64,000 bases of DNA from Alligator mississippiensis (lineage: Eukaryota > Chordata > Crocodylia > Alligatoridae): assembly GCF_030867095.1 (NCBI RefSeq), contig NC_081837.1:14712501-14776500 (forward strand), in the 5' to 3' direction. The notes under the pieces are model-generated. The model saw nothing but the letters and a program-made list of their open reading frames with translations, ran no database searches and had not been told where the DNA came from. The position numbers and the translations under genes were made by a program. Position 1 is the first letter of the stretch. Each line of letters starts with the position of its first letter. Shown piece after piece: positions 33,424 to 44,960 of the stretch.

Positions 33424-33494
33424 TCTCTGGTGTCATAGAACCATTGAAGATAAGGATCCTAGGGGCCTTGAGGGTTCGTCAAGTCTATCAACCT
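33424..33494 (-). mobile_element. CR1-like 3' tip, antisense
   Basis: 'tcatagaaccattgaagata', 'aggggccttgagggttcgtc' and 'aagtctatcaacct' follow the antisense order of a CR1 3' end. It is broken at 33495 by the MITE that follows. Confidence 0.45.
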
Positions 33495-33681
33495 CAGGGG
33501 CGGGCAAAATGTGGCCCGCGGGCTAGATGCGGCCTGCCAGGCCATTCTATCTGGCCTGCGGGGCCCCTAAAAAATTTAGAAAATTAATATTTATCTGCCC
33601 CTGGCTGCCTGTCATGTGGCCCCCGATGGCTTGCCAAAATTCAGTAAGTGGCCCTCCGCCCGAAATAATTGCCCATCCCTG
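33495..33681. mobile_element. small hAT MITE, family CAGGGGCGGGCAA
   Basis: Begins CAGGGGCGGGCAAAATGTGG and ends with the inverse of CAGGGATGGGCAATTATTTC. It is the inverse-oriented sister of the copy at 19561 (matching 'ggctgc.tg.ca.g', 'ttagaaaattaatatt', 'ggcttg'). The flanking 8 bases match poorly (4 of 8). Confidence 0.8.
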
Positions 33682-33884
33682 GCTTACCTGCTCCAAGGCA
33701 AGATGAACTGTATTTAAACGTTTCCTAGCAGATATAAGTCTACCCTGCCTACTACTAGACAGTTATAGATTAATAAAAATGTGTGCACGCCTTACATACA
33801 TGTATGTGCACACACAGGCACGTGTGTCTGTGTGTACACATATATATAGCACAACTTTCTTGAGCTGAAGTTCACTTCTTCAGA

Positions 33885-35445
33885 TGTTAACTATAGAGGA
33901 GGGCTGGAAGGGACCTCCGTATACCATCTAGTCCGACCCCCTGCCCAAGGCAGGACCGTCCCCATCCAAACCATCCTATACAAATCCATTGTCTAAACTC
34001 TTAGCTAAACTTCAGTCAACCCTGATGCAACACAAGGCCTAGCACCCGAACTTGCTACAGGTCAAGCAAAGGGACCACAGTAGTCAACGTCCTGCTGCTG
34101 TAAGGGTTAATATGTGCTTGAGAGACCCCAGGGACAGAGCCATGCCCCATGCCACAGAGGAAGACAAAAGTGCTCCTTGTCCATACAAATCTGGCCATGG
34201 GGTAAAATTCCTTTCTGAGCCCAATTTTGGCAATCTGTCTTACTCTAAGTGGAGGGGTCAGATATCTGTTTAACTTAGAGACACCTGTCTAGTAGGACTG
34301 TGCGAAGCTTTGGGCGGTGATTCGATTCGGAGGAGATTTGGCCCAATTCAGTGGCTGAATCTCTGAATCCGAATTGAATCAGGGGACCAATTTAAAGGTC
34401 CGAATCGATTTCAAAGCTCTCCGAATCTTCAGAAAAGAGTTGGAGAGCTTTGATGATTCGGGCAGTCCCGGGTGGCTGCAACAGGGAGCTGTAGCTGACT
34501 CCGAGCTGGTAAGGACTAGAGGTGGGGAGGGGGGCTGGGGGAGGGCATCCTGGGGAGACCCCTGCCAGCCCCCCCATTCCCTCCCTGCTCCCCCAGCCCC
34601 CCCATGGCTGCCCCCACTGCCCCAGCTCCTGGGACTTTAAAGAAAAGCCCCAATGTTCACTGGGGCTGCCGGGGAGGGGTGGCGATCCCTACTGCCCCAC
34701 GCTACATGCGGGGCTCTGCATGAACTCCCCCAGCATCCCCATGGGTGCCCCACATGGGCCAGCTCTGGCCCTTCAAGGAAAAAACACAAAACAAGAAAAG
34801 TCCCGGGACTCACCACTCTTGCAGCGGCTTTGGGGGAGGGGGGAGCTCGTGCAGAGCCCCCATGTGGCATGGGGCAATGGGGGGCAGTGGGAATTGCCCC
34901 CCCTCTCGCAGGAGCAGTGAGTCCAGGGGTTTTCTCATTTGTTTTTTTCTTAAAGGGCCAGAGCTGGCCCAGGTGGGGCACTCGTTGGGGGGCTGGGGGA
35001 TCAGGTGGGGAGGGTTGGGGAGATCGTGCAGAGCCCCCCATGCAGTGTGGGGCATAGTGGGACAGTGTGGGGCAGCAGGGATTGCGCCCCCTGCCGCAGC
35101 ACCTGGTGAGCACCGGGGCTTTTTTTTAAACAAGTGCCGGGTTGCGGGGCAGCCATTGCCAGGCTGGGAGAGCGAGTGGGGGATAGGCCTGGCCTGGCTG
35201 GTTTGGAGATTCAGCCAAATCGAATCGGGACAATGATTCGAATCACCAAATTGAATCACTGTCCCTCGAATAGGTCGAATCCAAAGCAAATACTAGCTGC
35301 TTTGAACAGACCTACAGTCTAGCCCAGTCCCGAAACCTCCTGTGACAGAGATCCCACAGTTTCCTTAGGCAACCTCTTCTAGTGATTTTTCTATCCGTAG
35401 TTTGAAAGCTTGCAGGGCTCCATAATTTACTATACAGCACAATCC
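33885..35445 (-). mobile_element. CR1-type LINE remnant, antisense, split by a hAT element
   Basis: The left part (33885-34292) opens 'ggctggaagggacctccgta' and 'ccatctagtccgaccccctg', the antisense of a CR1 3' UTR. The right part (35323-35445) carries 'gagatcccacagtttcctta' and 'ggcaacctcttctagtgatt', the next section expected in antisense CR1. The two parts are joined only if 34293-35316 is removed. Confidence 0.65.
34293..35316. mobile_element. 1.0-kb hAT foldback element nested in CR1
   Basis: The left end TAGGACTGTGCGAAGCTTTG is matched by the inverse of the right end (TAGGTCTGTTCAAAGCAGCT), 13 of the first 16 bases, following the right-flank duplication (ctgtctag on the left, cagtctag on the right, 7 of 8). 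Both sub-terminal parts are full of 'gattcgaat' phrases. The core contains inverse copies of a unit with 'ccagctctggccctt' on one side and 'aagggccagagctggcc' on the other. No transposase frame. A 63-bp relative lies at 13686. Confidence 0.8.
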
Positions 35446-35749
35446 CGCTTAAAACTCAGCAGCTATAAGACCTTGATCTGAATAGCAGTGGGCACTGTGT
35501 GTTTGGTGTGACCGTATTTATGTTCCTCTTTGTGAGAAGAGGTAAAAAATGCTGAAATCCTGTGTCTCGCACTCTTCAGTTCAAATAATTCTGGAGAAAA
35601 AAGTTTTGCAGATCTTCTAGAGCTGCTCACTTTGCCTTGTCGTGCCAGTCAGATCCATCTTTTCTTCTCTATTTCTTTCCCTGATTTTGTTGGGGTTTTT
35701 TGGTACAGTGTCTGTCGCAGCAGGACTTGTATTGGATGTAGGATTGCTG

Positions 35750-36025
35750 TTGACCATGAACGATGCATGCCCCCAGAGGCTGGCAGGGCACCGCAATCTC
35801 CCGCAGGCGGCAGTGGTGAGCACAGAGCGCCTGCAGGCAGCCATGACAGTGGCAGTGGCAGAAGGGGCGAGTGCCAACCGGTGACCACCCAGACACAGAG
35901 AGCAGTGTTGGGGGGGGTGGGGGAGTGGGTGGCAACTGCCCGCAGTGTCGGCAGCGCTTCTCTCAGGGGGTGCACGTGCACCCGTGTGCACCCCCTACAT
36001 GTCACCAGTGCTGCTGACCGGAGTA
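35750..36025 (+). repeat. dispersed repeat, copy 1 of a local pair
   Basis: Runs from 'ccatgaacgatgcatgccc' to 'gtgcaccccctacatgtcac'. The same start and end phrases recur in the same orientation at 36307-36530 with a different, GC-rich middle. Contains a near palindrome 'gggggtgcacgtgcacccg'. Confidence 0.6.
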
Positions 36026-36306
36026 TTAAATTATTATAAATTGGGTTTCTGTTTCTTCCCAATCCTTGCTTCTTACCTGTTTGAAGCCTTTAAGGCTGAA
36101 TGTGTTTTAGAAAAAATTCCTGCATGAGTCTCGTTTCTTTTTGTTTGCCCCTAGGCTTCTTGGGCAGGCGAGTGCACTGGGTCATACTTGTCAAGCTTTT
36201 CTCTTTAGTCGAGGGCTAGAAAATGGCTTCTTTTACTCAGGAAAGCGGAGATGGTCATGCAGGGACGGCCCCAGGAGCTGGGACATCAAGGTAAGCACAG
36301 ACTCAT

Positions 36307-36530
36307 TGTCATGAACGATGTGTACCTCTGGGCACAGATGCTGCTGGTGCTGTTGGCGATGGGGGGTTGTGGGGTGGAGAGCGACTACTTGCAGGGGTGA
36401 CCAAGGGTCAGCAACTACTTGCAGGGGTGTCGGTGGCGGGTGAGCAGTGACCGCTAGTAGGGGGCACATCACCACACTCAGGGGTGCATGGGTGCACCCC
36501 CTACACATGGCCAGCGCTCATCATGACAGT
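36307..36530 (+). repeat. dispersed repeat, copy 2 of a local pair
   Basis: Starts 'tcatgaacgatgtgtacct', ends 'gtgcaccccctacacatgg', matching copy 1 at both ends. The middle has a tandem 'gcaactacttgcaggggtg' phrase. It abuts the CpG island. Confidence 0.6.
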
Positions 36531-37150
36531 AGCCCCTGCACAGCAGGGTGGGGCTGCGCTCCCCAGGCCACAGCGCGGTTGCAGCGCTCCGCACACAGGC
36601 GGGCCCCGCACGTCTGTGCGCTCCCCGGGCGCCGCTCTCAGGGACAGAGCGCCAATGGAACGCTCGGGAGCGCTCGGACTAATGGGAACCCAGGGCTTGA
36701 CACCGGCATGTCAGCTCCCAATCAGAGCAGAGGGGTCACGCGCCGCCCGCCAATGGCGCCGGCGATGACAAGCAGCCAGTCGGAGGGCAGCCGCGGGCCC
36801 TGCCCCTGCAAGGCGGGAGCTGATAGGAGGAGCGCTCCGACTTTGTAGCCTGTGCAAACAGAGGCACGTTGCTCCCGGGCGGCGCGGCTCGGCTCGGCGC
36901 GGCGCGGTGCAGCTCCCAGGTGAGCGCGCGGCGTTGGGACCCCGGGGCGGGCTGGGGCCGGGGTCTCCCCCGCGCGGTGCAGCCGGTTCCCCGCGGTCCC
37001 TCCCTCCAGAGCCGGCACCGCTCGGGTTGCAGGAAGACCTGTCCCGTGCCTCCTGGGCGGCGGCGGGAGCAGGCTGTGGCGGGCGCCCCTCGCCCGGCAG
37101 CAGGGACGCGGGTTGGAGCTGAGGGGACCGCGGGGGGAGGTAGAAGTGCC
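36530..37150 (+). promoter_or_regulatory. CpG-island promoter, probably of CAMKK1
   Basis: Very GC-rich and dense in CG dinucleotides, unlike the flanking A/T-rich DNA. It holds three CCAAT boxes: 36652-36656, 36718-36722 (CCAATCAG, a perfect NF-Y type) and 36750-36754. No clear TATA box is seen. In mammals the order along the transcribed strand is ATP2A3, P2RX1, CAMKK1, all in one orientation. A promoter 19 kb downstream of P2RX1 and on the same strand is therefore most simply that of CAMKK1. The gene assignment is inference from gene order; the island itself is seen directly. Confidence 0.7.
36840..36919 (+). other. candidate non-coding first exon (CAMKK1?)
   Basis: A GC-rich stretch downstream of the CCAAT boxes ends cagctcccag followed at 36920 by gtgagcg, a strong consensus donor. 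No start codon opens a convincing frame before the donor, which suggests a 5' UTR exon. The transcription start is a guess (about 36840-36870). No coding exon with the calcium/calmodulin-kinase-kinase sequence is visible in the remaining 27 kb, so the next exon would lie beyond the window or be too short to recognise. Confidence 0.45.
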
Positions 37151-37850
37151 TCGATGAACGATGCCAAGGTCAAAGCCCATGCATGAATCTTGAGCCCTCT
37201 TGGTTGCCAAACGTGACACATTTATCAGCCCGGCTGAGAGAGGGCGAGCGGCTCTGGTTGCGCCGCTCTCTGGGTTTCCAAGAACTCCTGTCCTCTGCCG
37301 GAGCTGGAAGTGTCTGGAAATCATTGACTTGAGACAATGAAACGGTCCTGCCCAAGAGCCAAATCCTGCTCTGTTGTCCGAGTAACCGCGGGTGAACGCG
37401 AGCCCCGGAGCAGGGCTACCCCTTCCCGGGAGCTGTTGTGCGGCGGGAGAGCGGGGTTTGCAGCGTTGCTGGTGGGTTTACGAAGCGCCAGCCGATCCTT
37501 GCATAGCCGTGCTGTCTTTTTAACTTCACAGCTTTTCATCTCCGTTTGACTATTCAACTTGAAGATAAAATCCCTTTTTTTTTTTTTTTTTTTAATAGCA
37601 CCGATTCCTGTGCTTACCCAACCAATACGAGTGGTTGGGATCCATCTGACAGAGATGCGTGCTGACGGCATAGGAGTTTAGGTGATGATTTGACTCATTA
37701 TTTGCCAATATGGGGGGCCCCAAGCAGCCCTGGCAGGCTGGCGCTCTGTCAGTCTGCAAGAGACAAGCCACGGGTTCCCACGTTTTTCTCCTTTAAAGGA
37801 GAATCCATTTTTAAAGTTTGTTGATCCATTTTTTTTTAAAGTCTGTCTGC

Positions 37851-37915
37851 AACCCTTTCATATTATTCTTGCGACCCACTTCTGGGTCACGACCCATGGG
37901 CTGAGAAATGCTGGA
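37851..37915. repeat. hAT-like right end
   Basis: 'gcgacccacttctgggtcac' then 'gacccatgggctgagaaatg' resembles the inverse of the common hAT end 'cagtggttctcaaa.tgtgggtcg.gaccc'. Left boundary not found. Confidence 0.35.
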
Positions 37916-37919
37916 CTAG

Positions 37920-40900
37920 AAGACCGCTAAGACGGCATTGCCGTTGTCTTTGTTTGTTCCAGATGCTGGTGTATCCACCTTCAAAGTTTGACATAGTAAC
38001 TATCGTTTCATGTGGGCATCTTGCTGATAAGGCTCATGATGAAACAGAAGAATTTCCTGTAGCGCAAGAGGCATCTCTCTTAATATAAAGGCAAATCCAG
38101 AGCGTTAAGTGAAAGGTGCATAAAGGTGATTGGGGAGGTGTAAGATATAGCCAGGTTGTTGTGTAACGCTTGAGACCTTGGTTGTGCAAACCTGTTTGTG
38201 CCCCTAGGCTGCTTTGTGTTAATGGATTGGGAATGTTGTAGCAAACCAGCGTAAATTCAATGGAAGTCCATGGGCATGGCTCCAGATCTGAACCTGTCTG
38301 GCCAAGAAAGCCTTTTATACTCCCAAATGAGGGACCAGGTGTTTCTGCAGAAAGTCGGATCCAGTTTACTGATAAGTTCTGAAAATGCAGCTTCTCATAG
38401 CAGCAAGTTACATCCTAGACTTTTGGAGTCAGGATGACGTGCTGTTGAATCACAGCACTGGGATACAGAAGATTTAGTTTCTGTTTCAGATTCCAGTGTG
38501 GACACAGGGCCTGGGAGAATCAGGATATGTTTTTAACTCTGCCACAGACTTTGTGTGTGACCTTAGGAAGACTTACAAGACACTTTCCCACTTAACAAAG
38601 TGGAGTGCATTAACTCTGTCTCCATGTGCACATATAGTTTTCACTTTGCTGTACTTCATTTTCTTTTTTGTCAAATGAGTAGAATGATACTTTTCCGTAG
38701 CACGGGGCATACCGTACGGATGAATTCATTCCCAGTTCTGTGGTGCTTTGCATTCTGCAGTGATGGGAATCCTAGAGAAGAGGGAAGGAACATTTCTGAA
38801 CTGTATTTTGTTATTCTGCCAAAATTTAAAACTGAGATAGTTTTAAAAAAAAAAAAAAAAAAAGGTGAAAGTAATGTTTGCCAAAAAAATGCAGCTATTT
38901 GAAAGTTTTCACCTACCCTGAAAGAGGAGTCTAGAATCTTTTACAGAAATGTTGGCTACTGCAGTAAAGATCCTTTGCTTCTTGGAAGACCAGGCACTTT
39001 CACCGTCCCAAACCCCTTAGAAGTTAATTTTGAGGTACTTCCTAGTTGGGATTTTCAGTTGCATGGTATACAGCACTGATGCGCCTATCACCAAATCTGA
39101 TTTTGAGATTAGTCTGGATTGTTACTGCTGTATAAAGTGCCAGCTGGGACTTTCTCCATCTTTGCTATATCTGCTATGCAGGTGCAGACACAGTGCTTGC
39201 ATTGCTTTCTCTTCTATTTCTCCCTCCTAACCTGTATGTTAGTAAGTAAATCTGCTCATGTGGCAGCGAGCTCAGTTTCTGCATCTGTCTTGCTGAAGCA
39301 AAAACTATGCTTCTATTGTGCTTATAGTTTACTGGAAAAGTTTAGTTTAACAGCAGCTTTTGCTATTTTATTTCCTGACTTCTTTGCCATCATTTCAAAC
39401 TAAACTTAATGTGTTTGTTTTTTTTCCCCCAGCAAGGCACCATGGCAACTCTCTATTTATTTGGCTTTTGACATAGGTGATATTTTTGAAACTGGAGTGA
39501 GACAGGCAAGAGCCTTGAACTCTGTCACTTTAAAAGGAGAACAAACAAAGAAATCCTGTGCATTGATGCCCCAATCTCACAAGTCCCTTGCCTAGGACAC
39601 AGCAGGTGGTTGTGATGTGGTATCACGCTTCTTGTGCTAATGCAGTGTGCCATCACTACTCAGTCTCACTCCCTGGCATCTGCCTTCTTTGCTACCCATG
39701 TGTGCAAGGTATCGCTGGAGGACGGGCATGTCTTAAGAGACATGGGCTTAAATGCTAGCCTTCCTCTGCCCAGATGACGCTCAGGTACATTATTACTGTT
39801 TTGTGTTACAGTAGAGACACGGAGAGGTGCCTTATCTAAAGTTACATAGCATGTCATGCAGAAGTCGGAGATGAAAACCAAGTCATACAAGTCTGAAGGT
39901 AATGCTCTCTGATCACGGGCCCACACAACCCTCTGCTAAGCCCTACTCCTGTTGGGAAGTCATAATGCGGTGGTAGTTGGTCAGGGCTCTTGATAACATG
40001 GCATCAAAAGTCCCTCAGCACGTTTGTTTCTGCAGCGTACTGGTCTTTGGTCTGATGAAACCTCGAGTGTTTCCCACCAGAGACTTTCTGCATTAATCAG
40101 GCTTTAGGGTTCCAGCATTATGTAGAAGGTAATAAGGGATGAATCAGAAGTCGGAAACCACATGGTTCCCCTCTCCTCGCCCCATGGGGTACTTTCAGAG
40201 GCTAAAGTGGGAATAGGATCTGCAGCGTGGTACTAGGATCCACCTGGTTTCTGAATGGGCTCCTTCACTGACCGCATCTTTTCCTTCAAGATCAGTAAAG
40301 AAACTCTCATTCCCCATTTCTTCCAGTCCATCTCTCCAAGCTAAATTCTCCCGTGGAGCTTGAAGGATCAGTCTGAACTTCTTTTAGTTACAACACCCAT
40401 AGATTAGATAATAACAGGAGGGGCCTTCGGACAGTGCTTTGTAATGATTATTGTTAGAGCTGGTTGCAGCTGCGGTGGCAGACATTTATATAAGCAAGAA
40501 TAAAAACTCCAGCCAAACCCAGGCTTCCTCCAGGAGCTATTGAGTATGTGATAGATTGTATGTAATGTGCTGCAAGGCAGACCATTTGCCTGAGAGACTG
40601 ACTGCTCTGAGGGGGATTTTAAGGACTGAGTGGACAGCAAGTGAGCTAGGCATGAACTGTCTGACAAAATCCTGCCACGTTTGTCTCTGGGTATAATTTA
40701 ATAATATACTGAAGGTAGCACAGGTACTTGAACATTGTGAAAAGTGGCAGGGGCAGCCTGATGATACCTCTTGGTACTGAGCTCCGCAGTTCTGTACAAA
40801 CACTAATGAAGCCTCATAATCTGCCTCATGAAAGGAGCTAGCAGGTTACAGATAGGGCAGAGAAGGCAGAAGGATTTAATGTCTTGCCTGGCATGACACA

Positions 40901-43049
40901 GCAATACCTGGGTCCACAGGGATGCAGTTTTTCTTTTTCACATTATTTTTGCTCACATAACTGGGTGAGAGGCAGTCGGGAAGACTGAAGTGACTCCCAG
41001 ACTCTGGTCCCACGTAGAACTGCTAAGAGTCCAGAAAAGATGTCCCGTAGCACCTTCTGTAAAGACTATATAGAAGTATAATCTGATTTAACTGTCTGCA
41101 GCATGCTGCCGCACAAAGGAGTATTAGGCAAACCGCAGAGTGGAGGTTATTAAGAAGATGTATGTGTTTTTCCTACTGCAAAAGCAGAAGATGTGGGTGT
41201 TGAACTTTCAGCTGGGAATGCTCTAATCAAATGCGCGCAGCACTCTGCAATGCTGCAGTCAAAGAGATCCTTAATGCTTAAGTGTCCTGAATGCGGTTTC
41301 TGGTGCAAGGAAAACCACTGTCCTCAGTGATTTGCCAAGGAACGATTGCCAGTAAAACTAAATGGTTTGGACTTGGGCCCAGTGTAAATCAGGGTAGTGT
41401 GAGTGAAGTAATGACACTGTTCTGCTTCCCCTCTATTGAGGTTCAGTGTAATTCAGCTCTGTTCACTGATGTTTGCGGCTTAAAGCTAAAGATGACTCTG
41501 CAAGTGAAGGGCTGCTTTAACGTTGGCCTTCGACTGTCCATTGCAAAACCAGCTTCAGAGTTAGTGATTTAAAGAGGCTTCTGGAAACCTAGTGCCCAAT
41601 TCAGTGCGCAGTGCATTTCTCATAGCAGCACCCCAGCCTTATTTTTCCCTTTCCTCTGTATTTCCTTTTCCTCCTCTTTGAACTTTCTCAATTCCTTTAT
41701 TTTGTGGTACTGTTGTCCATCAGTCTGACCCCGCTGCTGGGTGTGGGTATCTGAAATACTGTCTCCCTTTTCTGGGAAAAGTGACCTAATCGGCAGCAGA
41801 GCGAGACAGTCGCGTGTAACAAATGTGGGTGTTTGTCCATAAAAAAGAAAAACAGTGACGATGATGGAAATGTGCAGAAGTGATTGTTGACATAACTCAT
41901 TTGTTGCAACGGTTTCTAAACTCAATAGTCATTTAGTGATGCTTGTGATGAATAAGGCAGGAAAGCATCAGGCTTGTTGGGTAAATGGGAATGATAATCA
42001 ATTAGATGCCATGTAATCAAGCATGCCGGTTTAATTAAAGAACAGTTAAGCTTGGCCCATGAGAGAGAACACCTTCTAGACACTTGGAATAGAAAAAAAA
42101 AGTACTGATTCAGAGTGACAGATTGGCCCAGAATATTGTTCTCAAGAATAAGCTTGATGGCTTTTTTTTTTTAAAGCAACTTCAGTGTTTTTGTGTGGAT
42201 GGGCATACACGCCAACCACATGTACTACTGCTGTAGTGTCCAGTCCTGCAAATGCTCAGTCGCATTGTTCACTTCTGTAGAGTTATTCTTAGGGAAAAAA
42301 CTTTCAGGATTGAACTAAGAGAGAGAACTTTGTTCAACCAGAACACGCATGTTAAAAACAAGGACATCATCAGTCTTCAAAAATATTTTACTAAATCTCT
42401 GAACTAGGCTTCTATTTTTTTTCTTCAGGAAGAGCCATTTTGGGGCCTGTTACTGCAAAGTGCGCTGTCTTCAGCTCCCAACTTCCCGCAGGAGGGAGGC
42501 CTTAATAATGGTTCCAATAGGAAATGCAGTCGGATGACATTAATTGCGACAGGAAAATGAGAGCAGGAGCCAGGGAGTGGGGAAGGGAAGCAGGGGCTAC
42601 AGGAGATTTCCCACAATTCTTAGAAAAAGTCTGCATTATGTTTTCTCAGACTGCTAGGTTAGCAAGTGCATAGGTTTCTTGCCAGATCCTTGTCCGAGGG
42701 CTATCAGAAAATTTCTGTGGAGATTCCTTTTTCTTTTGACTTGACTTTCCTGCCTTGATGAGAAAGGAAGTTTGCTGGGATTCAGTATTGACTCGTATCT
42801 ATGTGTATATACATATGAGAGTTGAGGAAATAATTGTTAGTGATTGTAATTATAATCCTGCAAACACTGCATAGCTTGGTTGTGTGTCTTGGTTATTGTA
42901 TTAGGTGGCTAAAATCTTCTTCTATTGCATTGTATTTTTTTTCCTCTAGTTTTATTTTTGGCAGTCGTGAGCTGGGCAAAGTGGAGGAGGAGAAATAATG
43001 TTTGCAATGAATATCTAGTATGTGATACAGGGAAGTAATTTGGCAACTT
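37920..43049. other. intron-like stretch
   Basis: No coding exon or long mobile element recognised. Homopolymer A at 38845-38863. A MIR-like fragment at about 39785-39910 ('agacacggagaggtgcctta', 'gttacatagcatgtcatgca'). Confidence 0.35.
39785..39910 (+). repeat. MIR-like SINE fragment
   Basis: 'attattactgttttgtgtta', 'cagtagagacacggagaggt', 'gccttatctaaagttacata' and 'gcagaagtcggagatgaaaa' follow the MIR core order, diverged. Confidence 0.45.
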
Positions 43050-44261
43050 TGTGACAGGGGGTCGACTCAGGACCGGGTCTCATCCTTGGCCTGCCCATCT
43101 GTCTAGGGGCAGTCTGCCCTGTCTCGCCTGCCATGCCTTGATGAATAAATAACTGGTGTAAAATGGGCAGCCTCCCACATTTTATGCCCCAATGCCAAAG
43201 GGTGTTACACACGGCTCTGACCTTCCCTATACCATGTCCCATGCCTCGCACATGGCATCATAAGTTGGTAGTAGCTCTGGCCTGTGGCCGGGCTAAATTC
43301 TACCCCTTGTGGGGCCTCTAACTTTCTTCCTAGTACTCTGTCCTTCACATGGTCTTTCATACCACCCCCTCTCACAGGGCCTCTTGTACTCTACCCCCTC
43401 TCACTGAGCCACTCTCAACCCACCCTACTCTGTGCAACTCCTTCAGGTCCCCCTTAGGCCCTACTCTACACAGCCCTCCAGGCTTTCCTACTCACACTCC
43501 GGCCGGTCCACACGCAGCCCTTCAGGCCGCCCTCACACAGACTCTACTCTGTGATTGCTGGCCTTATGCCTCACATTGGGCTGAACTTGGCCTCTAGCCC
43601 CTCTCTGGGCCACTCTTCCATGTTGTCGCGCTTGTGAGGTGGCTCATGTGCTGCCCTTCAGGCCACCCGGCAGCCCTACTCTGTAACCAATACACACAGT
43701 CCTTCAGGCCGCCACTGTGCACCCTGCTCTGTGCGAACCTCCCCACATACTTCTGCCCCCTCACTGGGGCCTCCAGGGTCTTACACCCCATGGGGCTCAG
43801 GTGTTCATAGACATGCCTGGCCCATGTGCCTGTCCCTAGATCTAGGTGATGCACCAGGATGTGGGGGATGGGGCTTTAAGGTGCCCCATCTTTACCTTTC
43901 ATTGGGGAGGCAACTGGCCTGGTATTTCTTGGGGACCGCCCCACCACGAGCGAACCAACCAGACCATCCTACCCCAGCAGGGTGTAGTTATCGGTCATGC
44001 CCCATAGCTCCTACCCTTACCTCTACGATGTTGTAAGCAGCAGCTCCAGCTGGGAAATGTTCTTCCTACAGCTGCAGCTAGCAAACTGCTAGCTCCCCTG
44101 AGGGCCTGAGTTAAAATGGAGGCTGCTCAGCCCCCTTCGCCTATCACAGTGCTCTCATGCGGTCACGTGACCACCTCATCGGGGCTGGCCAGCACCTGCC
44201 AGCTGTCCTGCTGCCCGCTCTCAGCTCATAAAGTGGCAGGCACCAAAGGTGCTCTGCCACA
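43050..44261. mobile_element. solo LTR-like element, copy A (1.2 kb)
   Basis: Starts TGTGACAG and ends CTGCCACA, i.e. TG...CA with short inverse ends, flanked by aactt and agctt (4 of 5). The same sequence order recurs at 54468-57856, including 'catgccttg' motifs, 'tgggg..g.caactggcctgg', 'accaggatgtggggg' and 'aaaatggaggctgctcagcc'. No reverse transcriptase, gag or env frame accompanies it. This fits a solo long terminal repeat of an old retroviral-type element. An internal AATAAA is at about 43143. Transcriptional orientation not determined. Confidence 0.7.
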
Positions 44262-44324
44262 AGCTTTAAAAAAAAAAAACCTAACAAAATTAAAACAAGT
44301 TTTCAAGTCTTATTGGCTGCTTAT

Positions 44325-44960
44325 ACACACCACAGGGGTTTAACTCGGTTTAGTTCTTCCTCAGTTGAAACAGTGGGTTTTTAAAAACCCACCGATTCCA
44401 CTGTTTCAATTTAGGGAGAATGAACCCGAACTAAACCCCTGTGGTGTGTGCACAAGGGTGGGGGCCCGATCCTTACTTGCCTCTCCAGAGGTGCGGCGGG
44501 GGGGGTGAGCTGCTGGTGGGCTGAGGGGTCCCTGAGCTGTGCGGGGCCTGGTGCTTCCCTCCGCCGCAGCTGTGGAGGGAAGCACCAGCCCCCACCACAG
44601 CCGCAGAGGGAAGCACCGGGCCCCTGCGCAACTCAGGCAGGCAGGTAAGAAGGCTCTGGGAGGAAAAAAAAAAAAAAAATCAGGCTCCTCACAACTTTTT
44701 TTTTTTCTTCAGTCAAACTTGCCTGCCTGGGCTGCAGCTGGGTCATACAGTGGTGGGGAAAAGACTGCAGGGCCTTGTGCCCTGTTGCACTTTGTTAGGT
44801 AGCAAACTAAAATAACCTTGTAAATATTTTATTTTGCTATGTTACAAAGTCATTTAAAGTGGAATACGCCGTTGAGCGTGCAAGCAGCAATGACATTGAA
44901 GCGGTGCAAAAGGGCATTTAAGCCGCTTTACAGGCCAATTTTGTGGCGTGTACAAAGGCC
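44325..44960 (+). mobile_element. foldback DNA element with hairpin
   Basis: 'cacaccacaggggtttaact' and 'actaaacccctgtggtgtgt' form long inverse arms (about 44332-44352 and 44430-44452), around a hairpin with 'gttgaaacagtgg' and 'ccactgtttcaatt'. A GC-rich section follows and matches the inverse of 1-190. The right end may reach 'ttgtggcgtgtacaaaggccc' near 44960. Confidence 0.55.

Noticed and set aside
34522..35289. Several overlapping 120-160 codon frames on both strands
   Set aside because: They lie in the GC-rich palindromic core of the hAT element, where stops are rare in every frame; proline/glycine-rich low complexity only.
36447..37324. Long frames through the CpG island, up to 200 codons on the minus strand
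   Set aside because: Stop-poor because of GC content. No conserved domain; Arg/Ala/Pro-rich translation typical of islands.
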